DNA of 64,000 bases from Terriglobia bacterium (GCA_020073145.1 JAIQFS010000019.1:1-64000), one strand, 5' to 3'. Shown: positions 1 through 13,203, counted from the stretch's first letter. Notes: generated by a model not told the origin, from the letters alone. Translations and numbers: made by a program.

Positions 1-34
1 GTTCCTCCAGCATGACTTTGCGAAGACGGGTCAC
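1..34 (-). CDS. start of an integrase-like gene, cut by the window edge
   Basis: On the minus strand an AAGGAGG ribosome site (40-46) stands 5 nt before a GTG codon at 34, followed by an open frame reading MTRLRKVMLEE up to the edge. The spacing makes a real gene start likely. From memory, this N-terminus resembles the first helix of tyrosine recombinases found in transposon- or phage-type integrases (pattern M-T-x-L-R-x-x-M-L-E-E). Eleven residues are too few to be sure, so the function is a guess. If correct, it is the only mobile-element gene touching the window. The start lies inside a perfect hairpin described separately. Confidence 0.4.
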   Translation of the reverse strand, partial: MTRLRKVMLEE

Positions 35-55
35 AGGGACCTCCTTGTGACCCGT
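26..55 (-). promoter_or_regulatory. perfect 10-bp hairpin over the ribosome site and start codon
   Basis: Positions 26-35 (ACGGGTCACA) and 46-55 (TGTGACCCGT) are perfectly complementary with a 10-nt loop. Read on the minus strand, the loop holds AAGGAGG and the descending arm contains the GTG start of the gene that leaves the window. Folded mRNA would pair the start codon and confine the ribosome site to the loop. This is the geometry of translation-limiting hairpins, but function is inferred. Confidence 0.5.
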
Positions 56-190
56 ACACTACTCCTCGCAGAAGACGAGTGCCTCTACCTGCCACCCACG
101 CGAAGCGTCCGCCGCCCAGCGGCTTCGTTCTAGTCGCCGACTCGTGGATATGGCTTCCACCGGCAGCGCGAGCGGGGTTCCCTGCTGCGG

Positions 191-1612
191 TTAGGCCAGC
201 TTGGTTTCGCCCATCAGGTACAGATCGACCGCCCGGGCGGCCTTGCGGCCTTCGGCGATGGCCCACACCACCAGCGATTGGCCGCGGCGCATATCGCCGG
301 CGGCGAAGACTCCGGTCACCGATGACATGTAATTGTCGTCGGTGGCGACGTTGCCGCGCTCATCGAGAGTCACGCCCAACTGCTCGATCATCCCGCTCTT
401 CACCGGGCCGAGGAAACCCATGGCGAGCAGCACCAGATCGGCATCCATCGTGAATTCGGTGCCGGGCAGCGCCTCGAACTTCGGCGGCGGCCCGACACGC
501 ACCGCGTGCAACTGTTTCACGTTGCCGTGCTCATCGCCGGTGAACTTCACCGTGTTGACGCTCCAGTCGCGGATGCCGCCTTCTTCGTGCGAGCTTTCGG
601 AACGCAACTGCATGGGCCACAGAGGCCACGGCGTGGACGCCGCCCGGTCGTCCGGCGGCTTGGGCAGCAGCTCGAACTGGGTGATGTGGGCGGCCTTTTG
701 GCGGTGGCTGGTGCCCAGGCAATCGGCGCCGGTGTCGCCGCCGCCGATGATGACCACGCGCCTGCCTGTGGCGAGAATCGAGCCTTCCGCGGGAACCGTA
801 TCGCCCTCGCAGCGGCGGTTCTGCTGCGGCAGGAACTCCATGGCGAAGTGAATGCCCTTCAGCTCGCGGCCGGGGACGTTCAGGTTGCGCGGATGCTCGG
901 CGCCGCCGGTCAGCAGGAGAGCGCCGAACTCTTTGCGCAGGTCCTCCACCGGCACGTTGCCGCCGACGTGGGCGTTGGTCTCAAACCGCACGCCCTCGGC
1001 CCGCATCTGCTCCAAACGCCGGTCGATGAGGTGCTTCTCCATTTTGAAATTGGGAATGCCGTAGCGCAGCAGGCCGCCGATGCGGTCGTTCTTTTCGAAC
1101 AGCGTCACGTCGTGGCCGGCTCGCGCCAATTGCTGCGCTGCCGCCAGCCCGGCGGGCCCGGAACCAATCACCGCCACCCGTTTACCGGTGCGCACAGCGG
1201 GCGGCTCGGGGCGGATGTAGCCTTCTTCGAAGGCGCGGTCGATGATGGTTTTTTCAATCTGCTTGATGGTGACCGGCGGTTCATTGATGCCCAGCACGCA
1301 GGCCGCTTCGCAGGGCGCCGGACAGATGCGGCCCGTGAACTCGGGGAAATTATTGGTGGCGTGCAACTGGCGGACGGCTTCTTTCCAGCGGCCGCGGTAC
1401 ACCAAGTCGTTCCAATCCGGAATGATGTTGGTCAGCGGGCAGCCGGTGTGGCAGAAGGGGACGCCGCAGTCCATGCAACGCGCGCCCTGGGCCTTGATCT
1501 TGTCCTCGGGAAAGGGGAGGTAGATCTCGAACCAGTCGTTGATGCGCTCCGCGGTCGGACGCCGTGTCGGCGTCTCCCGCGTGATTTCCATAAAGCCTGT
1601 GACTTTGCCCAT
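191..1612 (-). CDS. gltD: glutamate synthase (NADPH) small subunit
   Basis: 473 residues. It passes electrons from NADPH through FAD and iron-sulfur clusters to the large subunit, which makes two glutamates from glutamine and 2-oxoglutarate. The N-terminal cysteine region ([17 protein letters not shown], about 44-60, and [11 protein letters not shown], about 95-106) is the double-cluster domain. [12 protein letters not shown] near 148 is the FAD fold, [15 protein letters not shown] near 287 the NADPH fold, and [13 protein letters not shown] near the C-terminus closes the FAD site. Length is normal for the family. It lies 39 nt downstream of gltB and is surely co-transcribed; the ribosome site (GAAAGA) is weak. 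Confidence 0.97.
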   Translation of the reverse strand: MGKVTGFMEITRETPTRRPTAERINDWFEIYLPFPEDKIKAQGARCMDCGVPFCHTGCPLTNIIPDWNDLVYRGRWKEAVRQLHATNNFPEFTGRICPAPCEAACVLGINEPPVTIKQIEKTIIDRAFEEGYIRPEPPAVRTGKRVAVIGSGPAGLAAAQQLARAGHDVTLFEKNDRIGGLLRYGIPNFKMEKHLIDRRLEQMRAEGVRFETNAHVGGNVPVEDLRKEFGALLLTGGAEHPRNLNVPGRELKGIHFAMEFLPQQNRRCEGDTVPAEGSILATGRRVVIIGGGDTGADCLGTSHRQKAAHITQFELLPKPPDDRAASTPWPLWPMQLRSESSHEEGGIRDWSVNTVKFTGDEHGNVKQLHAVRVGPPPKFEALPGTEFTMDADLVLLAMGFLGPVKSGMIEQLGVTLDERGNVATDDNYMSSVTGVFAAGDMRRGQSLVVWAIAEGRKAARAVDLYLMGETKLA

Positions 1613-1651
1613 TGTCGATATCTTTCAGCCGCAACCAGAGGGAGCGGTGCC

Positions 1652-6199
<4,548 letters not shown>

Positions 6200-6220
6200 G
6201 GCATCTCCGCGGATTGGCCT

Positions 6221-6249
6221 AGTTTACCAATATCAGTAGTATTAGGCAA
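6221..6249 (-). promoter_or_regulatory. gltB promoter with a dyad in the spacer
   Basis: On the minus strand TTGCCT (6244-6249), a 17-nt spacer and TAAACT (6221-6226) form a sigma-70-like promoter 22 nt before the gltB ATG. The spacer, read on the plus strand, is the imperfect dyad CCAATATCAGTAGTATT. This is a plausible LysR-type site, since the LysR gene is the divergent neighbour. The promoter match is seen; regulation is inferred. Confidence 0.6.
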
Positions 6250-6261
6250 GGGAAAAATCAT

Positions 6262-6290
6262 TTGTTATTGAAATTAGCTGCGCTTATGCT
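6262..6290 (+). promoter_or_regulatory. promoter of the LysR gene
   Basis: TTGTTA (6262-6267), a 17-nt spacer and TATGCT (6285-6290) lie just before the GTG start at 6302. The expected transcription start near 6297 would leave a leader of only about 5 nt, so translation may be nearly leaderless. It is back to back with the gltB promoter, allowing one regulator to control both. Confidence 0.55.
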
Positions 6291-6301
6291 AGGATGAAGG
6301 G

Positions 6302-7210
6302 GTGCCCTTCTGGGAATTAAAGCTTTTCAAAGAGATAGCGGCAACTCGGAGCATGAGCAAGGGGGCTTCCCACTGCGGAGTCAGCCAGTCCGCCGCCAGC
6401 CAACATGTCCAGGAACTGGAGCGCCGCCTGGGCGTCATGCTGCTCGATCGCAGCAAGCGTCCGCTGGATCTGACGGCCGCCGGCCGGATCTACGTCGACT
6501 TCTGCCGCGACGTTCTCCGGCGTGAGGAAGAGCTCGGCCTAGCGCTGGAATCTCTGAAAGAACAGGTGGAGGGCGCCGTGCGGGTGGCCTCGATCTATTC
6601 GATCGGCCTGTCGGAAATGAGCCACCTGCAGGAAGAATTCGCGGCGCGTTACCCCACCGCGAGCCTCCACGTGGAGTACATGCGGCCGGAGAAAGTCTAC
6701 GACGCCGTGTTGAACGATGCCGCCGACCTGGGGCTGGTGAGTTATCCGGAAGCCAGCCGTGAAGTCGCGGCGATTCCCTGGCGTGACGAACAGATGCAGG
6801 TGGCTGTGCCGCCGTCGCACCCCTTTGCGGTGCGCTCCGAAGTCTATCCGGCGGACCTGAACGGCCAGACCTTTATCGGCTTCGATGAGGACCTCTCCAT
6901 CCGGCGCGAGCTGGACCGGTACTTCCGCGCGGAAGGAGTCGAGGTCAACCTGGCGATGCACTTCGACAACATTCAGACCATCAAAGAAGCCGTGGCGCTG
7001 GGATCGGGCATCAGCATCCTGCCGGCGCGCACCATGCAGGCCGAAATCGCCCAAGGCCGCCTGGTGGCGGTCAAGCTGCACGCGCCCGAGCTGGTGCGGC
7101 CGGTCGGCATTGTGCATCGCAAGCGCAAGAAATTCAATCGCGCCGCGCAGGCGTTTTTGGAGCTACTGGCCAAGCAGCCGGCGCCGGAGGCGGAACCGGT
7201 CGCGGTGTAG
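6302..7210 (+). CDS. LysR-family regulator, probable regulator of gltBD
   Basis: 302 residues with a GTG start. Residues 3-60 are the winged helix-turn-helix (SKGASHCGVSQSAASQHVQ, ELERRLGVMLLDRS), followed by a linker helix and a substrate-binding-like effector domain from about 90 to 290 (VASIYSIGLSEMS, GSGISILPARTM). The gene is divergent from gltB with a promoter pair between, as for gltC and gltAB in Bacillus subtilis. A role in controlling glutamate synthase is therefore likely but not proven. The effector-domain sequence does not reveal the ligand. It could also be a CysB/CbbR-like regulator that happens to sit here. Confidence 0.88.
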   Translation: MPFWELKLFKEIAATRSMSKGASHCGVSQSAASQHVQELERRLGVMLLDRSKRPLDLTAAGRIYVDFCRDVLRREEELGLALESLKEQVEGAVRVASIYSIGLSEMSHLQEEFAARYPTASLHVEYMRPEKVYDAVLNDAADLGLVSYPEASREVAAIPWRDEQMQVAVPPSHPFAVRSEVYPADLNGQTFIGFDEDLSIRRELDRYFRAEGVEVNLAMHFDNIQTIKEAVALGSGISILPARTMQAEIAQGRLVAVKLHAPELVRPVGIVHRKRKKFNRAAQAFLELLAKQPAPEAEPVAV

Positions 7211-7214
7211 CGGT

Positions 7215-7898
7215 TCACAGTGCGGGTTTCGTTCCGACCGGGCGCACTTCCTGTTCCAGCGCCGACCACTCCACGCTGCGGTATTCGATCTGGTGCGTGA
7301 TGTGGTGGTTCCGGCCCGTCAAGGCGTGCAGAATTGTGGTGCGGGGGCAGTCCCACTGGGTGAACATTCTCATATGCCCCAGTGAGACCGCCAAGCCGAC
7401 CTGGGCGTCGGACGTGAGAATGTTGGCGGGCGACGCCCGGTCCTGGTCCAGATAGCTTTTGGGTTCCAACTGGGTGGAGTCGTCCTCCCAGATGGCGCGC
7501 GAATCGGCCGGCTTCCCGTATTGCCCCAGCAGCAGCGGCTCGACGTTCTTGTAGTCGCCGATGAAATCGTTGGCGTCTGCATGCTCCGCCGAAAACAGGA
7601 ACTTGGCGCGGACCAGGCGGTCGCGCGCAAGAATGTAAACTACCTGGGCGTCGAGGTGCGCGAACGGCACGGAGTCATAGCGCACAATCACTTCCCCGTT
7701 GCTCTCCGTGACGGCAGCTGGTTTGGTTGCTTCAGCGGCCACGACCTGGGCTTTGGTCATACCCCAAGTGGTCTGCCGAAAATCCTTGGGCTCGGGTTGG
7801 GCCAAGGCCAGCCCGGTGAACGCCAGCACGACGAGCAGGCGGGGCAGACGATCGGTTTTTGCCGTCTGCCCACCGCCGCGATTGGCCCGATCAGACAT
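7215..7898 (-). CDS. secreted protein of unknown function
   Basis: 227 residues from the ATG at 7898. That start overlaps the stop of the upstream DinB gene by 8 bp (ATGTCTGA), so translational coupling is likely; an upstream start in the same frame would lie deep inside DinB and is rejected. A hydrophobic stretch (LLVVLAFTGLALA, about 21-33) ahead of QPEPK looks like a signal peptide. The following DFRQTTWGMTKAQVVAAE resembles the W-G-M-S-x-x-Q-V opening seen in many short secreted or lipoprotein families of unknown function. No catalytic motif is seen. Convergent with the LysR gene, 4 bp apart. Confidence 0.7.
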   Translation of the reverse strand: MSDRANRGGGQTAKTDRLPRLLVVLAFTGLALAQPEPKDFRQTTWGMTKAQVVAAEATKPAAVTESNGEVIVRYDSVPFAHLDAQVVYILARDRLVRAKFLFSAEHADANDFIGDYKNVEPLLLGQYGKPADSRAIWEDDSTQLEPKSYLDQDRASPANILTSDAQVGLAVSLGHMRMFTQWDCPRTTILHALTGRNHHITHQIEYRSVEWSALEQEVRPVGTKPAL

Positions 7899-8415
7899 CG
7901 TACGTCGGCGGCGTGACCCCTTTATTGCGCAGGTACATTTCCCCATAGCCGCGCGTGTGAGCGGTGTGGATCATGGCCTGGTAGAGGACCTCCAGGCCGG
8001 TCATGGACGGGCCCCGTCCGGGAGAGAACGCCTTCGTCAAGTCTGCGGCGGTCAGCTGCCCGACCACGCCGATGGCCCAGTCAAACGAATCGGTGAGGTA
8101 CTTCACCGTGGTGGCTTTGCTGGTATCGCCGCGCGGCGCGGCCGGTCCGCGGCCTTTGCCCAGCATGCCAAGGTAGAACCCTTCGGCCTGGCCCAGGTGC
8201 TGCAACTCGCCACCAAACACGCGGGCGTCGGCGAACGGCTTGTAGTCGTAGTTCTCCGCCGGCATGGCCTCGGCCACCTTGAGGGTCAGGTCCTTCGACT
8301 TGCGCCAGTGGTTCACGAGGACTTCAATCTCCGGGTCCGCGGCGCGGGCGATGCGCACGGTGGCGGCCGCAGCGGCTCCCAGGGCGACCGAACCAATAGC
8401 TTTGCGACGATTCAT
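7891..8415 (-). CDS. DinB-family protein with a Tat-like export signal
   Basis: 174 residues from the ATG at 8415, which has GGAGG about 8 nt upstream. An earlier in-frame start exists but lacks this site. MNRRKAIGSVALGAAAAA is a twin-arginine-like signal, unusual because most DinB proteins are cytoplasmic. The rest is a DinB four-helix bundle. ELQHLGQAEGFYLG and MIHTAHTRGYGEMYLR carry the histidines expected to bind a metal ion. DinB-like proteins often act as thiol-dependent metalloenzymes; the substrate here is unknown. Its stop overlaps the next gene. Confidence 0.82.
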   Translation of the reverse strand: MNRRKAIGSVALGAAAAATVRIARAADPEIEVLVNHWRKSKDLTLKVAEAMPAENYDYKPFADARVFGGELQHLGQAEGFYLGMLGKGRGPAAPRGDTSKATTVKYLTDSFDWAIGVVGQLTAADLTKAFSPGRGPSMTGLEVLYQAMIHTAHTRGYGEMYLRNKGVTPPTYDV

Positions 8416-8481
8416 CAATAGCCTCCAGCCGACCATTGTACTGGCTTCGGGAGCGGCCGGCGGGACCGCTCCGGCACGTCC

Positions 8482-9066
8482 TCAGTTCAAATCTGGGCTT
8501 TGCCACAGGGGATTATGCCAAGCCTTGTTGCGGACATGGGTGCGCGACTGGATGCGCCAGCCCGCCGCGGTCTTGACGTAGACATCCTCATATCCGCCAT
8601 GACGCTCCACGCTGCCAGGGCCCTTCACTCCAAGCTGCACCAGGTAGATGCGACCAGTGGCGCCCTCGCGGGTGGGGGTGATCACGTGATTGGTCATGAT
8701 GTGGCTCCAATCCACCCAGATCATCTTGGTCTTACAGCCCTTCGAGCCACCGCCCACCAGCGCCGCCAGCTGTTCTCGGCCGCGCGCCAGCACGCGCCCG
8801 CCCTGCTTGTAGCCCTCATCGGAGTTCTTATCGATGAACACACCGTCGGGCGTGAACACGTCGGCATAGTCGTAGCCGTTGTTGGAGCAGGTGTCGATTC
8901 CGTACGCGTAGCGGTTGGGGAGCTGAACGATTTCCTGGTAATCGAGCGCCGTGAACGCCGGCGCTTTCGCCGGAGCGGCGAGGACCTTCTGTTGCACCCA
9001 CAGGGTGCCCCCCACGCTGAGGCAGGCGCTGGCGGCGATCGTCGTGAACCACTTCCAATTCGGCAT
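8482..9066 (-). CDS. secreted SnoaL-like (NTF2-fold) protein
   Basis: 194 residues from the ATG at 9066, preceded by AAGGAG. The N-terminus (FTTIAASACLSVGGTLWV) is a signal peptide or membrane anchor. ALDYQEIVQLPNRYAYGID, ADVFTPDGVFID and AAGWRIQSRTHVRNKAW match the cone-shaped SnoaL/NTF2 fold, in which an N-terminal helix pair precedes a curved sheet. This fold serves many small-molecule enzymes and binding proteins. No specific substrate can be named. It lies 66 bp upstream of the DinB gene on the same strand. Confidence 0.8.
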   Translation of the reverse strand: MPNWKWFTTIAASACLSVGGTLWVQQKVLAAPAKAPAFTALDYQEIVQLPNRYAYGIDTCSNNGYDYADVFTPDGVFIDKNSDEGYKQGGRVLARGREQLAALVGGGSKGCKTKMIWVDWSHIMTNHVITPTREGATGRIYLVQLGVKGPGSVERHGGYEDVYVKTAAGWRIQSRTHVRNKAWHNPLWQSPDLN

Positions 9067-9163
9067 TCCGGGCTCCTTTGCAGGTCTCAACGTATCAGAA
9101 ACCCGGAACACAGACTAGCGCGGCCGGCCGCGATAGAATAGGCAGGTCCCACGGAGAGAGCTG

Positions 9164-10843
9164 ATGGTTTCGCCGTTCATCCGTGTCTCGGGAGGGTTGT
9201 GGTGCGCTCTGATCCTGGGCGCACAGACGCCCGCGCCGCCGCCCGGCCCGCCCTCCGGGGTTATCGCCGGGACGGTGATGGATGCCGGCAACCGGCAACC
9301 GATCCGCCGCGCCATCATCACCCTCTCCACCGTGGAAGCCCGCCCGCAGGATGCAGTGGCGTGGACCGACGCCACCGGCCGCTTCGCGTTCGGGTATCTG
9401 CCGGCCGGCCGTTATGAAGTGCGCGTCACCAAAGACGGCTATCAAGCGGCGGCCTATGGCGCGGAGACGCCGCGACGGCCTCCGGGCACTCTTCAACTCG
9501 CCGCCGGTGAGGTTCGCAATGACCTTGCCTTCCGTTTGAAGGTGGTCAGTACCATATCTGGGGTGGTGACGGACGCCGACGGCGACCCCCTGGCCAACGT
9601 CCAGATCATGGCCGTGCGGCCGGGTTGGCAACGGGGGAAGCGGCAGCTCCTTCCAGCAGGCGGAGCCAGTACGGACCGCAACGGGCGCTACCAGTTGCGC
9701 GGGGTGCCGGCCGGCCGCTACGTTCTGGCTGCACAATTGCTTTTCGTATTCGGGCCCGCTCTCCAAATTCGGCCGGAGGCCGCGGCCGGAGAGGCCCAGC
9801 TGCAATACTCGTATCCCCCGCAGTATTACCCGGGGACGGATAGGCCGGAGACGGCCGCCACCTTTACGGTCGAGCCCGGGCAGGACTACGAGCAAATCGA
9901 TTTTCAGCTCACGGCGCAGCCCGGTACGGCGGTCCAGGGGAAGGTGGTTCTTCCGCCGGGCATCAAGCCGCCCCAGAGCGTGTTTCTGACCGCGGTTTCG
10001 AATGACTTAGGCCAGGGCGTGAATCGGGGAGCCCCCGTCGGGCAGGATCTCTCCTTCCGCTTCGATCAACTTCCGCCCGGCTCGTACACGATCGCGGCGA
10101 CCGCCACCATCGACGGCCGCGCGTATCGGGGAGTGGCGCCGGTCGCAACCGGATCCGACGGCGGCCGCGACCTGGCGATCATGCTGCGACCGGGTATCGA
10201 TCTTTCGGGCAGTGTGTCGGTAGAAGGGCCGGAAGCAGCAAAACATGCGCCCGGGTTCGTTGCCTTGGTTCCGGGCGACGGGGTCCCGTGGAACGGGGCG
10301 CCGCTCCGGGCCAACGTCGGCAAGGACGGCAGCTTCACCATCACCGGGGTGCCTCCCGGCATTTGGGATATCAACGCCGGACCAATCCCGCCGGGCGGCT
10401 ACATCAAGTCCATGCGGCTGGGAGATCAGGATGTGCTCACCGAGGAGATGTCGATCCAATCCTCCACGCAGGCTCCCTTGAAGATCGTCCTCGGCACGCG
10501 GGCAGCCGCGGTACTAGGCGAAGTCACGAAGGACGGGCAGGCGGCGCGCGCCACCGTCTTGCTGGCGCCAGAGGCGAAGTTCCGCCACGTTCTCAGCTGG
10601 TACCGGTTCGTCGCGGCTGACGCCACCGGCCATTTCGAAATCAAGGGGATCACGCCGGGGACCTATCAACTCTTCGCCTTCGAAGAATTCGATCCGCAAT
10701 CGATCCAAGACCCTGAGTTTCTGAAGCCGTTCGAACCGGAGGGCGTCACGGTGACGCTGAAGGAAGGAGACAATCCGCCTCAGAAACTCAGCCCGGCCTC
10801 AACGAACGCACCGGAGCCCCGGGCGGGCGGAGAAGCGCAATGA
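9164..10843 (+). CDS. secreted protein with carboxypeptidase-regulatory-like repeats (first of tandem pair)
   Basis: 559 residues. A short signal sequence (VSGGLWCALILGA) precedes successive beta-sandwich domains of the carboxypeptidase-regulatory-like type. The repeating pattern is G-x-V-x-D-A-x-x-x-x-P with RYEVRVTKDGYQ-like strands: GVIAGTVMDAGNRQPIRRA (about 31), GVVTDADGDPLANV (about 130), and later copies ending in PPGSYTIAA, PPGIWDIN and TPGTYQLFAF. Such domains bind or scaffold at the cell surface; no enzyme site is seen. The motif PGGYIKSMRLGDQDV near 410 also occurs in the next gene. The start has GGAGAG upstream. Its stop overlaps the next start (ATGA). Confidence 0.85.
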   Translation: MVSPFIRVSGGLWCALILGAQTPAPPPGPPSGVIAGTVMDAGNRQPIRRAIITLSTVEARPQDAVAWTDATGRFAFGYLPAGRYEVRVTKDGYQAAAYGAETPRRPPGTLQLAAGEVRNDLAFRLKVVSTISGVVTDADGDPLANVQIMAVRPGWQRGKRQLLPAGGASTDRNGRYQLRGVPAGRYVLAAQLLFVFGPALQIRPEAAAGEAQLQYSYPPQYYPGTDRPETAATFTVEPGQDYEQIDFQLTAQPGTAVQGKVVLPPGIKPPQSVFLTAVSNDLGQGVNRGAPVGQDLSFRFDQLPPGSYTIAATATIDGRAYRGVAPVATGSDGGRDLAIMLRPGIDLSGSVSVEGPEAAKHAPGFVALVPGDGVPWNGAPLRANVGKDGSFTITGVPPGIWDINAGPIPPGGYIKSMRLGDQDVLTEEMSIQSSTQAPLKIVLGTRAAAVLGEVTKDGQAARATVLLAPEAKFRHVLSWYRFVAADATGHFEIKGITPGTYQLFAFEEFDPQSIQDPEFLKPFEPEGVTVTLKEGDNPPQKLSPASTNAPEPRAGGEAQ

Positions 10844-12534
10844 AGGCCGTTTTGGCGATTCTGGCCGCGGGCCTGGCCAGCCTGAGCGCGCAGGTGGTGC
10901 TCGGGCCGCCGGGACGACCGGCCCCGCAACCCGAGGTGGGGAAGGCCGCGATTCAGGGCAAAGTGCTCGATGCGCTCACACGCGAGCCCGTGCGGAAGGC
11001 TTCGGTCACTCTCAATGGAAGATCCAACCTGACCGCGGTAACCGATGCCGCCGGGCAGTTTGCGTTTCGAAAGCTGCCCGCGGGCCAGTATATGCTCCGG
11101 GCACAGAGCGTCAAATATCCGAATGCAGTCAACGTCTACGACGCCGCCTGGCAAATTTCCGTCACAGTGACGGCCGAAGAAGAAAAGAGTGACGTGGAAC
11201 TGTTGCTGACGCCCGGCGGTTCGTTGAGCGGACGCATCCTGGACGAAGAAGGCAGCCCGATGCCGCGGTGCCTGGTGCGTGCCACGCAGTTTTACGACAC
11301 GGGGACCCGCTTGCAAGTTCTGGCCTCAGGGGGCACGAGCCAGAGCGACGATAAGGGCGAATATCGCATGGAGAATATCCCGGCCGGCAAATATTACGTT
11401 CAGGCGAAGTGCAGTCAGTTCGTACCCTTGCCTCACGCCTTGTTGCGGCGTGACGAGGCGCGGAATGCTCCCGCGCTCATCTACCCAGCGCGGTTGTTTC
11501 CCGGAGCCGCGGAACTCTCGAGCGCAACGCGGATCGCGGTGACCCCGGGTTCCACCATCACGGCGATCGATTTCCATATGATACCGGCGACCGGGATGAC
11601 CGTCCGCGGCCGCGCGCATCCGGTGCCTTCTAATGCGGGGCAACTGCTTCTCCAGCTTCGGCCGAAGGATGCGTCGCCGCTTGAGAACCGCCCTTCGGCT
11701 TCCGTGGACCCGAACACGGGCGAATTTCGATTCAGCAACGTGCCGCCCGGGTCGTACGCGATTGTTACCTCAAACCCGCGGGGCGACTGCGCGTGCTTTG
11801 CGAGTGTACCCGTGGAAGTGGGCGCGACCGCGCCCGATCCGGTGGACGTGCTGATCTCGCCGATGCCGCAACTCATGGGAACGCTTTCCTTCGAGGACGG
11901 CGACAAACCCGAGGGCGTCATCCGAATTGAGGGCCCCCCTCAGAACAGCCGCAGCGTCATGCTGACTCCCCTGGATGACCAGTTCGGAGGACCGCCGTTG
12001 CCCGCGCAGGTGCAGAGCGATGGGACCTTCGTGGTGACGGCGCCGCCCGGCCGATGGCAGGTTCGAGTGAACGGCGCGCCGGGATATGTCAAGTCGGTGA
12101 AGCTCGGCGATCAGGAAGTGCCGCCGGACGACCTGGAAACCGGCGCGGCGCCGGCTGCGCTCCAAATCGTGATGAGCACCAAGTTCGCCCCGATCGAAGG
12201 CACGGTTTCGGGTGTCCCGGCCGGTTCCGGCATGGTATCGGGAATGCTGTGGCCGGCCGCCAGTTTCGGTTCCCAGCAATTCTTCGGCATGAATCCGCAG
12301 GGGAGCGTCACGTTGAGTGTGCCACCGGGCCGCTACTACGCGTGCGCGGTGGCGATCACGCAACCGTCGATGCTGATCCAGAATCCCGCGCTTCTGAAAG
12401 CCTTGGAGGGCCGCTGCGCCACGGTGGAAGCCGTCGCCGGGGACCGCGCGACGTTTACGATGAAAGTGATTTCCGCCGACGAGTTGAAGCGCGTACAGGA
12501 TAGCCTCGACAGCGACCCGGCGACGCCTCAGTAG
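10840..12534 (+). CDS. secreted protein with carboxypeptidase-regulatory-like repeats (second of tandem pair)
   Basis: 564 residues, starting on the ATGA overlap with the preceding gene, so the two are translationally coupled. The N-terminal signal (VLAILAAGLASLSAQ) leads to beta-sandwich repeats (AAIQGKVLDALTREPVRKA, LSGRILDEEGSPMP, IPAGKYYVQA, VPPGSYAIVTS). PGYVKSVKLGDQEVPPDDL corresponds to PGGYIKSMRLGDQDVLTEE of its neighbour, so the pair looks like an old tandem duplication. No catalytic motif is seen. Role is probably envelope-associated; the real ligand is unknown. Confidence 0.85.
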   Translation: MKAVLAILAAGLASLSAQVVLGPPGRPAPQPEVGKAAIQGKVLDALTREPVRKASVTLNGRSNLTAVTDAAGQFAFRKLPAGQYMLRAQSVKYPNAVNVYDAAWQISVTVTAEEEKSDVELLLTPGGSLSGRILDEEGSPMPRCLVRATQFYDTGTRLQVLASGGTSQSDDKGEYRMENIPAGKYYVQAKCSQFVPLPHALLRRDEARNAPALIYPARLFPGAAELSSATRIAVTPGSTITAIDFHMIPATGMTVRGRAHPVPSNAGQLLLQLRPKDASPLENRPSASVDPNTGEFRFSNVPPGSYAIVTSNPRGDCACFASVPVEVGATAPDPVDVLISPMPQLMGTLSFEDGDKPEGVIRIEGPPQNSRSVMLTPLDDQFGGPPLPAQVQSDGTFVVTAPPGRWQVRVNGAPGYVKSVKLGDQEVPPDDLETGAAPAALQIVMSTKFAPIEGTVSGVPAGSGMVSGMLWPAASFGSQQFFGMNPQGSVTLSVPPGRYYACAVAITQPSMLIQNPALLKALEGRCATVEAVAGDRATFTMKVISADELKRVQDSLDSDPATPQ

Positions 12535-12535
12535 A

Positions 12536-13087
12536 TCAGCCTTCCAGCTTCGCCGCCATCTCCGCCAGCTTCGTCACGGTGTTCCAGTTTCTCCCGGTGA
12601 CCGCGGTCTCAAGCGTTTTCTCGATGAGGGGCACCGAGAGTTTGGGACGCCCCATGCCATTCGGGAAATAGATGTAGAGTTCGCGGTCGTGGATGTGCAA
12701 TTCCTCGGGGCTGGTTTCCAGGGCGCGCAGCTTGCCGCGCGCCGCCGCTCCTGGATTCCCTGTGAGGAATAGCACCGCCAGTTTGTTGGGTTCGATACCG
12801 CGCCGCACGGCGAAGGGATTCCGCGCGATCACTTCATTCAGTTCGGACGCGGTTCGCACGATGACGGACGGGCGGAAGCCGAAACCGCGCTCGATCGCCT
12901 TTTCGACGCGCTCGGGCAAGCCCGCCAGATTCCGCTCCGGCGCCTGGAACACAACGTTGCCGCTCTGCACGTAGGTTTGCGGATTACGGACGCCGAGCGA
13001 TTCGAAAATGGCCCGGAGCGCGTCCATTTTGATCAGATGGTGTCCTCCTACGTTGACGCCGCGAAGGAGGGCGACAGCCAGGGTCAT
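12536..13087 (-). CDS. DUF1697 family protein
   Basis: 183 residues. The family hallmark at the N-terminus is clear: ALLRGVNVGGHHLIKMDALR, then GVRNPQTYVQSGNVVF and the C-terminal NWNTVTKLAEM. Proteins of this family have two similar alpha/beta halves and no established biochemical role. The length is typical. Convergent with the regulatory-like-domain gene, whose stop is 1 bp away. Confidence 0.88.
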   Translation of the reverse strand: MTLAVALLRGVNVGGHHLIKMDALRAIFESLGVRNPQTYVQSGNVVFQAPERNLAGLPERVEKAIERGFGFRPSVIVRTASELNEVIARNPFAVRRGIEPNKLAVLFLTGNPGAAARGKLRALETSPEELHIHDRELYIYFPNGMGRPKLSVPLIEKTLETAVTGRNWNTVTKLAEMAAKLEG

Positions 13088-13165
13088 AGAGAGTCCAGCA
13101 TAAACCGCCGGACGGGCCGTGCGCGAGGCGGTGCGGGTTTCCGGGTTTTCCCCGCCCTGCCCGCC

Positions 13166-13195
13166 TTGACAGCCAGGTTGTCCGCCGCCTACAAT
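13166..13195 (+). promoter_or_regulatory. sigma-70 promoter before the alpha/beta hydrolase leader
   Basis: TTGACA (13166-13171), an 18-nt spacer and TACAAT (13190-13195) make a near-consensus promoter, among the best in the window. Transcription should begin near 13202, directly before two hairpins. Confidence 0.7.
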
Positions 13196-13203
13196 CTCAC
13201 TGT

